The notes: generated by a model not told the origin, from the sequence alone. Positions 35,041 to 43,591 are shown, counted from the stretch's first letter. The stretch is DNA of 64,000 nt from Azotosporobacter soli (GCF_030542965.1 NZ_JAUAOA010000005.1:62001-126000); one strand, 5' to 3'. Made by a program: numbers and translations.

Positions 35041-36324
35041 ATGGATCATGCAACTTTATTACTCAAAGATTGTGAATTCCTGACCGCCGAAGGAACGGTC
35101 CAACAAGGTGACATCGGCATTCAAGCCGATCGCCTTCTCTTTGTCGGAACACCTCCAGCTGATTGGCAGGCGGATCGTACACTAGATTGCAGTGATAAGC
35201 TGGTAATACCAGGCCTTGTCAACACACATTCGCATGCTGCGATGTCCCTTTTCCGCGGCTACGCCGATGACATGGCACTGATGGACTGGTTGGAAACGAA
35301 AATCTGGCCTGCAGAGGGGAAGATGGACGCGGAAGATGTCTACTGGGGTTCGATGCTGGCAATTGCTGAAATGCTGCGGAGCGGCACGACCACATTTTCC
35401 GACATGTATATCCATATGGATCAAGTGGCCCATGCCGTCCAAGCGTCTGGTATCCGTGCAGTTCTTGCGCGCGGCATGTCGAGCCTGCCAAACGGTGATC
35501 GAGGCCTGCGCGAAGCGGAAGAGTTGTTCACAACTTATCACGGCACTGCCGACGGACGTCTCAGTGTAATGCTCGGACCACATGCACCTTATACCTGCCC
35601 GCCAGATTATTTGAAAAAAGTCCTCGCACTGGCCGAAAAATTAGACGCAGAAATCCATATTCATCTGGCTGAAACCGAGTGGGAGATAGGCGAGTGTCAG
35701 AAAGAATATGGCAAGACACCCTTTGCATTGATGAAGGATGCCGGTCTTTTTGAACGTGGCGTACTAGCCGCGCACTGCGTGCATATGACCGATGCTGACA
35801 TTGAAATCCTTCAGCAATATAATGTTCGGGTTGCACACAATCCCGCCAGTAACATGAAACTGGCCAGTGGCATTGCGCCGGTTCCGAAACTCCTTGACGC
35901 CGGCATCTGTGTTGCACTCGGTACCGATGGTGCGGCCAGCAACAATAACCTTGACCTAATTGAGGAAATGCGTCTGGCTGCATTGTTGCACAAAGTTCAC
36001 GGCAACAACCCCCAAGCGATTCCCGCAAAGCAAGCTTTCTCTATGGCAACCCAAAACGGCGCTACGGCGTTAGGGCTGCAGGCTTCCATCGGCGTAATCG
36101 CACCTGGTTTCAAGGCCGATCTGGCCATCCTCAGCCTCAGGGAACCACATCTTTATCCGCGCTTTGATCGCCTTTCACTCTTAACATATGCTGCCAGCGG
36201 TCGCGATGTTGATTCGCTGATCGTCAATGGTTCATTGTTGATGGAGAATCGCAAGCTGACTACGATTGATGAAGAACAGCTTTTTTATGAAGTCCAAAAG
36301 CGTGCCACACGTTTGACTTCATAA
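35041..36324 (+). CDS. mtaD: 5'-methylthioadenosine/S-adenosylhomocysteine deaminase
   Basis: Amidohydrolase-superfamily deaminase of adenine nucleosides (MtaD/DadD/SsnA group). Metal ligands: NTHSHAAMSLFRG (HxH), IHIHLAETEWEI, AAHCVHM and the Asp in LGTDGAASNNN. 427 residues. AAGGAG is 10 bases before the ATG, and ahcY lies 30 bases upstream, so the two are one operon acting on the by-product of SAM-dependent methylation. Preferred substrate (SAH, MTA, 5'-deoxyadenosine or adenosine) is not readable from sequence. Confidence 0.92.
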   Translation: MDHATLLLKDCEFLTAEGTVQQGDIGIQADRLLFVGTPPADWQADRTLDCSDKLVIPGLVNTHSHAAMSLFRGYADDMALMDWLETKIWPAEGKMDAEDVYWGSMLAIAEMLRSGTTTFSDMYIHMDQVAHAVQASGIRAVLARGMSSLPNGDRGLREAEELFTTYHGTADGRLSVMLGPHAPYTCPPDYLKKVLALAEKLDAEIHIHLAETEWEIGECQKEYGKTPFALMKDAGLFERGVLAAHCVHMTDADIEILQQYNVRVAHNPASNMKLASGIAPVPKLLDAGICVALGTDGAASNNNLDLIEEMRLAALLHKVHGNNPQAIPAKQAFSMATQNGATALGLQASIGVIAPGFKADLAILSLREPHLYPRFDRLSLLTYAASGRDVDSLIVNGSLLMENRKLTTIDEEQLFYEVQKRATRLTS

Positions 36325-36401
36325 AAAAACAGCTGTTTCCACAGGATTTATTCCTTGGCAACGCGAAGATAGCATGAAATTAACTTGTAGGGGGAGTACA
36401 T

Positions 36402-36749
36402 GTGAAAGCCCTAAACTTTTACTCATCCAACTATCACAGTCAATTGGTCTGCCGCCGAAAGACCTGCACTATTCGCCTTGGCGATAAATCTGCCAAATAT
36501 CAAGAAGGTGATATCGTCTGGGTTACGGTCGGCAAACGCTTTGCACAAAAGAAAAAAATTTACACCGGCGTGCTCGATCGTGTGCTCGTCAAACCGATTG
36601 CGCAGCTAAATAAAGAGGATCTTCAGGGTGAAAACCCTGACCTCAATTCGGTGGAAGATCTGATGGTCTTTTTGCAGTCTATTTATGATCGCAGCTTTAC
36701 ACCTACGGATACTGTTACTGTGGTCTATTTTTCAGAAATAATAGAATAA
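36402..36749 (+). CDS. ASCH domain protein
   Basis: 115-residue protein made up of one ASCH domain, a PUA-like beta-barrel thought to bind RNA or nucleotides. KTCTIRLGDKSAKYQEGDIV (about residues 20-39) and TVGKRF are the family signature; the C-terminal TVVYFSEII strand closes the barrel. GTG at 36402 with GGGGGAG upstream. Conserved in anaerobic Firmicutes; no assigned function. It stands alone between mtaD and the kor cluster. Confidence 0.82.
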   Translation: MKALNFYSSNYHSQLVCRRKTCTIRLGDKSAKYQEGDIVWVTVGKRFAQKKKIYTGVLDRVLVKPIAQLNKEDLQGENPDLNSVEDLMVFLQSIYDRSFTPTDTVTVVYFSEIIE

Positions 36750-36750
36750 T

Positions 36751-36793
36751 CACTCAACGGCATTCGCGGTCACAGTCACCGTTGAGTGCCGTT
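36751..36793 (+). terminator. Two alternative hairpins after the ASCH gene
   Basis: CACTCAACGG (36751-36760) pairs with CCGTTGAGTG (36779-36788), or AACGGCA (36756-36762) with TGCCGTT (36787-36793). The two are mutually exclusive and the U-run is poor, so this may be a weak terminator or a control element. Confidence 0.4.
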
Positions 36794-36952
36794 GTTTATT
36801 GCTTGAATAAAGCATTGAAAGAAAATTTTGCAAAAAGAAGTGTTTTCATAGCAGGATTTTATGACTCTCTTGCGAATCTAAAGAGTTAGGTTTATTTCGC
36901 ACTCTACAAAAGTACAAAAATCTAAAAAGTCCATTACACAAGGAGGTTCGCT

Positions 36953-37156
36953 ATGCCAAAACCAATATTTAGAGAAGATCGTTGCAAAGGTTGTGAATTG
37001 TGTACGACCGTCTGTCCGAAAAAAATCGTCGTCATGGCTACTCACTTCAACGTGAAAGGCTATCATCCGGCCACTTGTTCTGATGAAACACTGTGTATCG
37101 GCTGTGCTTTATGCGCCAAGATGTGTCCCGATGTAGTTATTGAAATTCACAAATAG
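36953..37156 (+). CDS. korD: 2-oxoacid:ferredoxin oxidoreductase, delta (2[4Fe-4S]) subunit
   Basis: 67-residue ferredoxin subunit with two CX2CX2CX3CP motifs: CKGCELCTTVCPKK and CIGCALCAKMCPDV, binding two [4Fe-4S] clusters. It passes electrons from the thiamine site to free ferredoxin. AAGGAGG precedes the ATG. First gene of the four-gene cluster korDABC, 19 bases before the alpha subunit. Naming as kor rather than vor is by convention; see the alpha subunit. Confidence 0.94.
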   Translation: MPKPIFREDRCKGCELCTTVCPKKIVVMATHFNVKGYHPATCSDETLCIGCALCAKMCPDVVIEIHK

Positions 37157-37175
37157 GCAAGGAGGAACAACTATC

Positions 37176-38243
37176 GTGGCTGAAAAGGTCTTAATGAAAG
37201 GGAATGAAGCCATTGGCGAAGCAGCTATCGTGGCTGGTTGCCGGCATTATTTTGGCTATCCCATTACACCTCAGACAGAGCTCACCGAATATATGGCTAA
37301 ACGCATGCCGAAAATTGAGGGCGTATTTGTTCAGGCAGAGAGTGAAGTGGCTGCAATTAACATGGTCTACGGCGCAGCCGGAGCTGGCGCTCGCGTTCTT
37401 ACTTCATCCTCGAGTCCGGGCATCAGCTTAAAACAGGAAGGTATCTCTTATATTGCCGGTGCAGAATTGCCTTGCGTAATTGTCAATATCGTTCGCGGCG
37501 GTCCTGGTCTCGGAACGATTCAACCTTCGCAGTGCGACTATTTCCAAGCCACTAAAGGCGGCGGACATGGCGATTATCGTAATATCGTTTTGGCGCCCAA
37601 TTCGGTGCAGGAGATGGTCGACATCACATTGCTGTCATTTGATCTTGCCGACAAATATAGAAATCCGGTTATGCTTTTAGGTGATGGAGCACTCGGCCAA
37701 ATGATGGAGCCGGTATCTTTTAATCCGCCTGAAAATAAAATTGTTGAAAAACCTTGGGCTGCTACCGGCTTGCGTGGCCGTACAAAGCCAAACATCATCA
37801 ATTCGCTGCATTTAAAGCCGGAAAATTTAGAAAAGCACAATATTCATCTCCAAGAAAAATATGCTACGATAACAGCCAATGAAGTCCGCTATGAATCACT
37901 GCATACGGAGGATGCCGATTTAATCCTGGTTTCTTACGGCATCACTTCGCGCATTGTTCGGACCGCAGTCGAAAAAGCCCGTCAAGAAGGCTTTAAAGTC
38001 GGCCTGTTTAGACCGATTTCACTCTGGCCATTCCCAAGCGAGCCACTTGCTGCTCTGGCTAAAACAGCCAAAGCGTTTATGTCTGTCGAGCTAAGTGCCG
38101 GACAGATGGTCGAAGATGTTCGCTTAGCAGTTAATGGCGCCAAACCAGTTTATTTTTACGGACGAATGGGCGGCATGATGCCTAATCCAAATGAAATATA
38201 TGAGCAAATTCTTGCCGTTCTGCAGGCGAAAGGGGATAAGTGA
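37176..38243 (+). CDS. korA: 2-oxoacid:ferredoxin oxidoreductase, alpha subunit (KorA/VorB)
   Basis: Holds the pyrimidine half of the thiamine site and the CoA-side domain. [20 protein letters not shown] and [15 protein letters not shown] open it; [20 protein letters not shown] carries the conserved Glu that activates thiamine; [20 protein letters not shown] follows. 355 residues. GTG at 37176 with AAGGAGG 9 bases upstream. Such enzymes link 2-oxoglutarate or branched-chain 2-oxoacids with ferredoxin and acyl-CoA, in either direction; which substrate is uncertain, and database names vary between KorA and VorB. Confidence 0.93.
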   Translation: MAEKVLMKGNEAIGEAAIVAGCRHYFGYPITPQTELTEYMAKRMPKIEGVFVQAESEVAAINMVYGAAGAGARVLTSSSSPGISLKQEGISYIAGAELPCVIVNIVRGGPGLGTIQPSQCDYFQATKGGGHGDYRNIVLAPNSVQEMVDITLLSFDLADKYRNPVMLLGDGALGQMMEPVSFNPPENKIVEKPWAATGLRGRTKPNIINSLHLKPENLEKHNIHLQEKYATITANEVRYESLHTEDADLILVSYGITSRIVRTAVEKARQEGFKVGLFRPISLWPFPSEPLAALAKTAKAFMSVELSAGQMVEDVRLAVNGAKPVYFYGRMGGMMPNPNEIYEQILAVLQAKGDK

Positions 38244-38245
38244 GC

Positions 38246-38998
38246 ATGTCTGAAATAGTTTTTAAAGCGCCTGCATCGTTATGTGATGTTTCGACGCATT
38301 ATTGCCCTGGATGTCATCATGGCATCATTCATCGCTTAGTTGCAGAAGTCATCGATGAACTTGGCCTGCAAGACAAAGCTATCGGCGTTGCACCAGTCGG
38401 CTGTTCCGTGTTGGCCTATGACTACTTTAACATTGATATGTTTGAAGCGGCACACGGCCGTGCACCTGCAGTAGCTACCGGCATCAAACGCGTCCACAAA
38501 GATTCGGCAGTGTTTACTTATCAAGGCGATGGCGACTTAGCCGCAATCGGCTGTGCTGAAATCGTTCACGCCGCAGCACGTGGCGAAAAAATTACAACCA
38601 TCTTTGTCAATAACGCCATTTATGGTATGACTGGTGGTCAAATGGCACCGACTACGCTGCTTGAGCAAGTCACTACGACTTCACCTTATGGCAGAAAAGA
38701 AGATCAGGCCGGTATGCCCATTCGGGTATCGGAGATGTTATCTACACTTGATGGCGCGAAATTCATTGCCCGTGTTGCAGTGAATACGCCCGGCAATATG
38801 GCTAAAGCTAAGCTGGCGATCAAAAAAGCTTTTGAAATTCAGCTCCGTGGTGAGGGCTTCACTTTAGTTGAAGTATTGTCCACCTGCCCGACAAATTGGG
38901 GTATGAGTCCGGTAGCTTCCATGACTTGGTTGGAGAAGAACATGATGCCATATTTCCCGCTTGGCACATTCAAAACTCCGGAAGAGGTGGTAAAATGA
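38246..38998 (+). CDS. korB: 2-oxoacid:ferredoxin oxidoreductase, beta (thiamine-binding) subunit
   Basis: Binds thiamine diphosphate and the proximal cluster. [13 protein letters not shown] gives cluster cysteines, [17 protein letters not shown] the GDG...N diphosphate/Mg site, [16 protein letters not shown] the rest. 250 residues. ATG at 38246 (AGGGG 10 bases upstream) is preferred to a GTG at 38240 that overlaps the alpha stop. The gamma subunit starts inside its stop codon (ATGA). Confidence 0.95.
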   Translation: MSEIVFKAPASLCDVSTHYCPGCHHGIIHRLVAEVIDELGLQDKAIGVAPVGCSVLAYDYFNIDMFEAAHGRAPAVATGIKRVHKDSAVFTYQGDGDLAAIGCAEIVHAAARGEKITTIFVNNAIYGMTGGQMAPTTLLEQVTTTSPYGRKEDQAGMPIRVSEMLSTLDGAKFIARVAVNTPGNMAKAKLAIKKAFEIQLRGEGFTLVEVLSTCPTNWGMSPVASMTWLEKNMMPYFPLGTFKTPEEVVK

Positions 38999-39537
38999 CA
39001 CAGGAAATCATTATGTCCGGTTTCGGCGGCCAGGGCGTCATGGTTATGGGACAGCTGTTAACCTATGCAGGCATGCTGGAAGATAAACAGGTATCCTGGA
39101 TTCCCTCTTATGGACCAGAAATGCGCGGCGGTACCGCAAACTGTTCCATCATCGTTTCTGATTTAGCGATTGGCGCACCGATCGTCAGCGAACCGCATGC
39201 GGTTGTCGCAATGAATTTGCCTTCAATTGCTAAGTTTGCTCCCTCAATTCTTCCTGGTGGCGTGTTGGTCATCAACAGCTCCTTGGTTGACCAAGGCTGT
39301 GATCGTGCCGACATCAAGACTTATATGGTCCCAGCCAACGAAATTGCAGCCGAGTTAGGCAATGGTAAGGTCGCCAATATGATTATTCTTGGCGCTCTAG
39401 TAGCTGCAACTGGTATTGTAACTGTTGATTCGCTAATCAAAGCGTTTGCTAAAGTATTTGCCAGCAAACCTGCTTTACTGACGATCAACGAACAAGCAAT
39501 TCGTCGTGGCATGGAGTTCATTGAAAAACTTAAATAA
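38995..39537 (+). CDS. korC: 2-oxoacid:ferredoxin oxidoreductase, gamma subunit
   Basis: 180-residue subunit that completes the active complex. [19 protein letters not shown] is the family N-terminus and [19 protein letters not shown] the conserved middle. ATG at 38995 shares ATGA with the beta stop, so all four subunits are translated in series. Last + strand gene before the orientation switch. Confidence 0.95.
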   Translation: MTQEIIMSGFGGQGVMVMGQLLTYAGMLEDKQVSWIPSYGPEMRGGTANCSIIVSDLAIGAPIVSEPHAVVAMNLPSIAKFAPSILPGGVLVINSSLVDQGCDRADIKTYMVPANEIAAELGNGKVANMIILGALVAATGIVTVDSLIKAFAKVFASKPALLTINEQAIRRGMEFIEKLK

Positions 39538-39564
39538 GGAAATACGCTTAGAAGAGACAAAGCG

Positions 39565-39608
39565 AAAGAAGGGCGATTGCTTTATAATGAAGCGGTCGCC
39601 CTTCTTTT
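39565..39608. terminator. Terminator at the strand-switch junction
   Basis: AAAGAAGGGCGA (39565-39576) pairs with TCGCCCTTCTTT (39596-39607), with an inner GCTT/AAGC helix. A's and T's flank both sides, so it can end korC (+) and the recombinase (-). Confidence 0.88.
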
Positions 39609-39616
39609 GTTATTGC

Positions 39617-40606
39617 CTAAAACATTTTATTTAGCGGATTATCTTTAAACAAGTTCCCTTGCTCAATATAGCGTCTCACCATTTTTTCTGATTTATGGCG
39701 CGTTTGCTGCATTATTGAACGTTCATCAATATCATATTGAGCCGCACTTGTCGCAAAACCACGCCGCAGACTATGACCTGCAAAGTAATTGGGATTTAAG
39801 CCTGCAAGTTTTGCATACTTTTTTACAATGATTGCCACAGACTGATTCGTTAATCGACTATTCCTTATTTGCTTATGCTTATTTAAAGGACGGAAGAGGG
39901 GACCTGCAATCAAGTGCGCTTCTTGTATCCAGCTATTTAATGCCCTCACTGCACAAATATCAGGATTTGAACAACTATAGGGGATTGCAACTTGCTCACC
40001 TTGTCCTTCTTGGTCGCCTTTAGAATGTGCTAAAAAAACAACTACTCCATCAGGCGTAAAGTTTAAATCCTCAAGGTCAATCCCTACTAATTCCGAACGT
40101 CTAAACGCTCCCATAAAACCTAATAATAGTAAGGCTTTATCTCGAATACCAGCAATGTCATTGCAATCAAAATGGAGTGAAATATTTCTCAAATCATCCG
40201 CTAAAATTGGAGCTTTACCGCGTTGAAGAGTGCCATATTCGCGTTTTATAGCATCTAACGCATTGCGAACAAGACCAGTACGGCAAGGATTATTATTGAT
40301 AAAGCCTGCCGATTTGTGATTTTCTGAAATAGCACTCAAACGGCGTGATACCGTATTCGCTTTGGCATGATCAGCCAGGTCGTTAATATAATTAACAATT
40401 GTTTCTGGCTCAGAGGGCAATATTTTAAGCTTATGGTGCGTGCACCAATCATAATAATCATTCCAGTCGGCCTCATAGGCGCGCAAGGTGTTTTCAGCTT
40501 TAGATTTCTGCAAACGTTTTTTACTTTTTACTGAAAGCTTATCATTATTTTCGACTAATTTATTATTGCGAAGCAGAAAATCCTTGTTTTGTCGGTTCAT
40601 AATCAC
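39617..40606 (-). CDS. Solitary tyrosine recombinase/integrase
   Basis: 329-residue site-specific recombinase. Residues about 35-125 form the SAM-like core-binding domain (ENTLRAYEADWNDYYDWC). The catalytic domain shows all usual residues: R169 (AFRRSELVG), K196 (AHSKG), H278 and R281 (HSLRRGFATS), H304 (QTRHKSEKM) and nucleophile Y313 (VRRYIEQGN). So it should be active. GTG at 40604-40606 or ATG at 40598-40600, with AAAGGAG upstream. No excisionase, transposase or phage gene adjoins. It is shorter than XerS or XerH but of similar layout; XerC/XerD (about 300 residues) are also near in size. Lower GC than neighbours by eye. Confidence 0.92.
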   Translation of the reverse strand: MIMNRQNKDFLLRNNKLVENNDKLSVKSKKRLQKSKAENTLRAYEADWNDYYDWCTHHKLKILPSEPETIVNYINDLADHAKANTVSRRLSAISENHKSAGFINNNPCRTGLVRNALDAIKREYGTLQRGKAPILADDLRNISLHFDCNDIAGIRDKALLLLGFMGAFRRSELVGIDLEDLNFTPDGVVVFLAHSKGDQEGQGEQVAIPYSCSNPDICAVRALNSWIQEAHLIAGPLFRPLNKHKQIRNSRLTNQSVAIIVKKYAKLAGLNPNYFAGHSLRRGFATSAAQYDIDERSIMQQTRHKSEKMVRRYIEQGNLFKDNPLNKMF

Positions 40607-40628
40607 AGTTTCTCCTTTAAAAAAACGT

Positions 40629-40663
40629 CTAACTAGTGATAACTATAAATTATCGTTAGTTAG
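40629..40663. other. dif-like inverted repeat upstream of the recombinase
   Basis: CTAACTAGTGATAA (40629-40642), centre CTATAAA, TTATCGTTAGTTAG (40650-40663); arms match at 12 of 14 positions. The inner ATAA-n7-TTAT resembles the layout of Xer dif sites (11-bp arms, 6-8 bp centre). It overlaps the recombinase promoter, so it could also be an operator. Confidence 0.5.
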
Positions 40664-40670
40664 AAATCAA
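40642..40670 (-). promoter_or_regulatory. Promoter of the recombinase gene
   Basis: - strand TTGATT (40670-40665), 17-base spacer, TATAGT (40647-40642), 36 bases before the start codon. The inverted repeat 40629-40663 covers the spacer, -10 and start region. Confidence 0.6.
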
Positions 40671-41040
40671 GACTAAAATATTATTATTATTAAACCTCGG
40701 TTTTTCATGATTCGGCAGATTCGCCGTCTGAACTTATCGTTGTATGTTTTAGGGGCTATCATAGCATGACATCATTTTTTCTGTACGATTAAGTGTAGCC
40801 TATCAGAGACGCCTATATCAAAATAAACTTACGCAGCACGACAGGATACAGGCTATTTGTGGCCCATCACGCTACTAAATAAAAAACAGGCAAAGGAAAA
40901 ACGTACAATAAAAACTGCCTTCGATCGTCTCAATTCTGATTTTGAAATGGCTCCATTTGCCAGCAACAGAGCTATTTTAAAATTTACGCATTTTTTTCGG
41001 AGCTAAGAGTTTCACCCCACCCTTGACTTTACATAAATAA
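40671..41040. other. AT-rich stretch without a recognisable gene
   Basis: About 370 bases with no convincing reading frame, tRNA or repeat. Only weak dyads are seen (for example TAGCCTATC near 40797 and GATACAGGCTA near 40845). It could be decayed DNA left by the event that placed the recombinase here. Confidence 0.5.
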
Positions 41041-41058
41041 AATTATCAGACGTCAATT

Positions 41059-41373
41059 CTATCGAGTTCCATTTATTGCAACGCGACAGGGAACTTTCAA
41101 TTGTTGTCCAGGATATAAACTAATTTCTTTGCCTAATAATTGATTTGCTTCACGTATATCATAAATTACATTTCGTATGTCTTGATCATTTTTCATATGT
41201 TGTTTGGCGATCTTCCATAAAGAGTCACCCTCTTCCACCGTTACAATTATTATATTTTTTTCCTCACCCTTTTGTTCATTATTGCTAAAACCCGTCATAA
41301 AAAAAACTGCCACGATGCAAAGAATTAAAACAAGCACCAGTCTTTCCTTATTTCTGCATGAATACCGCTTCAT
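41059..41373 (-). CDS. yneA: LysM protein, YneA/SosA-like SOS division inhibitor
   Basis: 104-residue protein with one N-terminal membrane segment (LVLVLILCIVAVFFMTGF) and an extracytoplasmic LysM domain (VEEGDSLWKIAKQHMKND ... YPGQQLKV). This layout and size match Bacillus YneA, which delays septation during the SOS response and is likewise divergent from lexA. A perfect LexA box lies between its promoter and its start. GGGAGG precedes the ATG. Assignment rests on architecture and place, because LysM proteins are widespread. Confidence 0.82.
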   Translation of the reverse strand: MKRYSCRNKERLVLVLILCIVAVFFMTGFSNNEQKGEEKNIIIVTVEEGDSLWKIAKQHMKNDQDIRNVIYDIREANQLLGKEISLYPGQQLKVPCRVAINGTR

Positions 41374-41409
41374 TTCAAATACCTCCCGTCAAAGAACTAA
41401 AATCAAATG

Positions 41410-41423
41410 CGAACATACGTTCC
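41410..41423. promoter_or_regulatory. LexA (SOS) box 1
   Basis: CGAACATACGTTCC matches the Gram-positive consensus CGAACRNRYGTTYC at every position. It lies downstream of the yneA-like -10, where bound LexA would block transcription. Confidence 0.92.
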
Positions 41424-41433
41424 TTTTCTTTTA

Positions 41434-41462
41434 ATTTTATGCGTATTCAAAAACTTTGTCAA
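41434..41462 (-). promoter_or_regulatory. Promoter of the yneA-like gene
   Basis: - strand TTGACA (41462-41457), 17-base spacer, TAAAAT (41439-41434). Confidence 0.8.
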
Positions 41463-41469
41463 GTTTTTC

Positions 41470-41483
41470 CGAACATTTGTTTG
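41470..41483. promoter_or_regulatory. LexA (SOS) box 2
   Basis: CGAACATTTGTTTG has two mismatches to the consensus. It touches the lexA -35, suggesting weaker self-repression of lexA than of the yneA-like gene. Confidence 0.7.
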
Positions 41484-41509
41484 CTTTTTTCTCGATGAAT
41501 TGCTATAAT
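41481..41509 (+). promoter_or_regulatory. lexA promoter
   Basis: TTGCTT (41481-41486), 17-base spacer, perfect TATAAT (41504-41509), 43 bases before the lexA ATG. Confidence 0.8.
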
Positions 41510-41551
41510 TTAAAGTAATTCATTGAATTTATGCTAAGGGAGAACGTTATT

Positions 41552-42181
41552 ATGCAAGCTCCAATTAAACTTAGTCCACGGCAGCAACAAATTTTAGATT
41601 ACATCAAGGAAAATCTGCGTGCTAAAGGTTATCCCCCCTCAGTTCGTGAAATAGGTGCTGCTGTCGGCCTTAGTTCAAGTTCAACCGTTCATAACCACTT
41701 ATCCAAATTAGAAACATTAGGTCTGCTCCGCCGTGATCCAACAAAACCCCGCGCCATCGACGTCACCGATACTCTCTCTTGGTGGCATAACGAAGATGTT
41801 GTCCCTGTTCCGATGCTCGGAAAAGTGACGGCCGGTCAACCTATTTTAGCGGTTGAAAATATTGAAGAAACTCATGCCATGCCAAAATCATTACTGGGTT
41901 CTACTGCTGCTGACCGAATTTTTATGCTCGAGGTCAAGGGTGATAGTATGGTTAATGCAGGCATCTTCAGCGGTGATTATGTTTTGGTTCGCGAACAATC
42001 TACCGCTCAAAACGGCGATATTGTTGTAGCATTACTAGACAGTGAAGAGGCAACAGTAAAGCGTTTCTTTAAAGAAAAGGAGTATGTTCGCCTACAACCG
42101 GAAAATGACAGCATGGCACCAATCTTTACCCGCAACATCCAGATCCTGGGTAAGGTCATGAGTCTATATCGGAATATCTAA
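41552..42181 (+). CDS. lexA: SOS repressor LexA
   Basis: Represses DNA-damage genes until RecA filaments trigger self-cleavage. Winged helix N-terminus (LSPRQQQILDYIKENLRAKG; SSSSTVHNHLSKLE recognition helix), cleavage site Ala-Gly in GKVTAGQPI, catalytic Ser in GDSMVNAG and Lys in ATVKRF. 209 residues, usual. ATG at 41552 with AAGGGAGAA upstream; an earlier in-frame ATG at 41531 overlaps that site and is rejected. The only + strand gene in the right part. Confidence 0.97.
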   Translation: MQAPIKLSPRQQQILDYIKENLRAKGYPPSVREIGAAVGLSSSSTVHNHLSKLETLGLLRRDPTKPRAIDVTDTLSWWHNEDVVPVPMLGKVTAGQPILAVENIEETHAMPKSLLGSTAADRIFMLEVKGDSMVNAGIFSGDYVLVREQSTAQNGDIVVALLDSEEATVKRFFKEKEYVRLQPENDSMAPIFTRNIQILGKVMSLYRNI

Positions 42182-42183
42182 AA

Positions 42184-42232
42184 ATAGAACTGACGGGTTG
42201 CCTATTCGGCAAGCCCGTCAGTTCTATTTTTT
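42184..42232. terminator. Bidirectional terminator, lexA / VanW gene
   Basis: AATAGAACTGACGGG pairs with CCCGTCAGTTCTATT, with an inner TTGCC/GGCAA helix and T/A runs on both sides. It overlaps the end of the VanW coding region. Confidence 0.88.
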
Positions 42233-43591
42233 ACCGCGATATGCTTTTGTCCCGACGCGAACGATTTTTTCTTCTACAGGAAATTCATCCGTTGAAAGAA
42301 TTTCACGCTTTATCTGTTTGCCATCCTGGCTAGTAATTCTAATTAGCGTAACCGCATAACCACATGCGCCGTCATTTTCAATTATTTCACGCCCGAATTC
42401 CAATTGTTCATCCTGACGAATAATAACCGTCGGCTCGACAACTCTCTTGTCGACAGCCATGATTTTGGTTTCATATCCTGCTGGCAAACGCCGACCATAA
42501 ATGTCGACGCTCAGCTGCGAAGCGCTAATTGATACCGCAATATACAACGGACTTTCCATACTATTTTTAAATTTAAGATCTAGTAGTCCATAGGCAACAG
42601 CCGCATCATAACCGAGTGGCACATAACCGGGCGGTCGATAATGAGAGCTACGTTCTTCAATCTCAAGATCAGCCAGCAGTGCAGCGTTATAAATAGTGGT
42701 ACTGACCTGACAGACACCGCCCCCAACGTCAACGGCCAATTTTCCATTAATATAAACTGGCGCATCCAGATAACCGTTTTCTGCGCTACGCGGTCCTACC
42801 AACTCATTAAAAGAAAAAATTCCATCTGGCTTTATCAATACACCCGCCAGTTTTTCTGCCGCAAGAGCGATATTCTTTTGCCGATTGTAATCATTTAAAT
42901 CGAACTGCGTCGTATATCGAGCTAAGCGGTCATCAATCCCTTGCAAATCGATCGCCTTAATGCTCGGTTCAACAACATCCGCCGCCAATTTAATCGATAA
43001 CGGCGGAATGGTGTATTTCAATGCCTGCTCAATTTGCCCCTCTAAAGTTGACGTATTAATGTGATAGCCGATTTCTTCTTTAGTTACTTTCACTCTGTCA
43101 TTTTCATAGCTTAGATATGCATTTAGCGGCGGTCTCTCAATTCGTTTCGCAATCGCCTTTAGCTGCTCATTTAATTTTTCCCGATCATATTGAGCATGAA
43201 GTGGTAAAATAATTTGATTATTCGCCGCTATATAGCGATCCTTCACACGGTTGATTATCCCTCCACTACGCCCTATGGCATAAGCAGCATTTGCCAGCGC
43301 ATCTGGATCAATCTGCAATGCAATATCTTGCGCCTGAATGTTCCATGTGCCATGCTCATCACTAGCCAATTGCAACGTTTGCACCGCGCCAGATGCAAAG
43401 GATTCTCTTATCCGGTTTGCCGCCTCCTGTTTATTAAGCCCTCCGACCGGTATATTACCGACTCGAACGCCTTCATAAACCGTATCTGAAATCTGAAAAA
43501 ACACATTGGCGGCGACGAGACTCGTTCCGCTTAGCAACAAGATCAACGTCCAAAAAAGAATGGTTTTTTTCACCTGGCCTGATTTAGACAA
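42224..43591 (-). CDS. VanW-family, G5-domain envelope protein
   Basis: 455-residue surface protein. N-terminal membrane anchor or signal (residues 9-31). Then a YoaR-like/PG_binding_4 region (VYEGVRVGNIPVGGLNKQEA, and a second repeat). The VanW domain follows at about 240-370 (FSFNELVGPRSAENGYLDAP; VGGGVCQVSTTIYNAAL), and a C-terminal G5 domain ends the chain. Such proteins occur in spore-forming Firmicutes and are thought to act on peptidoglycan; VanW itself has no known enzyme activity. It precedes no gene on the same transcript. Confidence 0.88.
   Translation of the reverse strand: MSKSGQVKKTILFWTLILLLSGTSLVAANVFFQISDTVYEGVRVGNIPVGGLNKQEAANRIRESFASGAVQTLQLASDEHGTWNIQAQDIALQIDPDALANAAYAIGRSGGIINRVKDRYIAANNQIILPLHAQYDREKLNEQLKAIAKRIERPPLNAYLSYENDRVKVTKEEIGYHINTSTLEGQIEQALKYTIPPLSIKLAADVVEPSIKAIDLQGIDDRLARYTTQFDLNDYNRQKNIALAAEKLAGVLIKPDGIFSFNELVGPRSAENGYLDAPVYINGKLAVDVGGGVCQVSTTIYNAALLADLEIEERSSHYRPPGYVPLGYDAAVAYGLLDLKFKNSMESPLYIAVSISASQLSVDIYGRRLPAGYETKIMAVDKRVVEPTVIIRQDEQLEFGREIIENDGACGYAVTLIRITSQDGKQIKREILSTDEFPVEEKIVRVGTKAYRGKK

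Noticed and set aside
39600-41050. Integrated mobile element with att sites around the recombinase
   Set aside because: No direct repeats, tRNA end, excisionase or cargo gene could be found on either side, so an element boundary is not supported.
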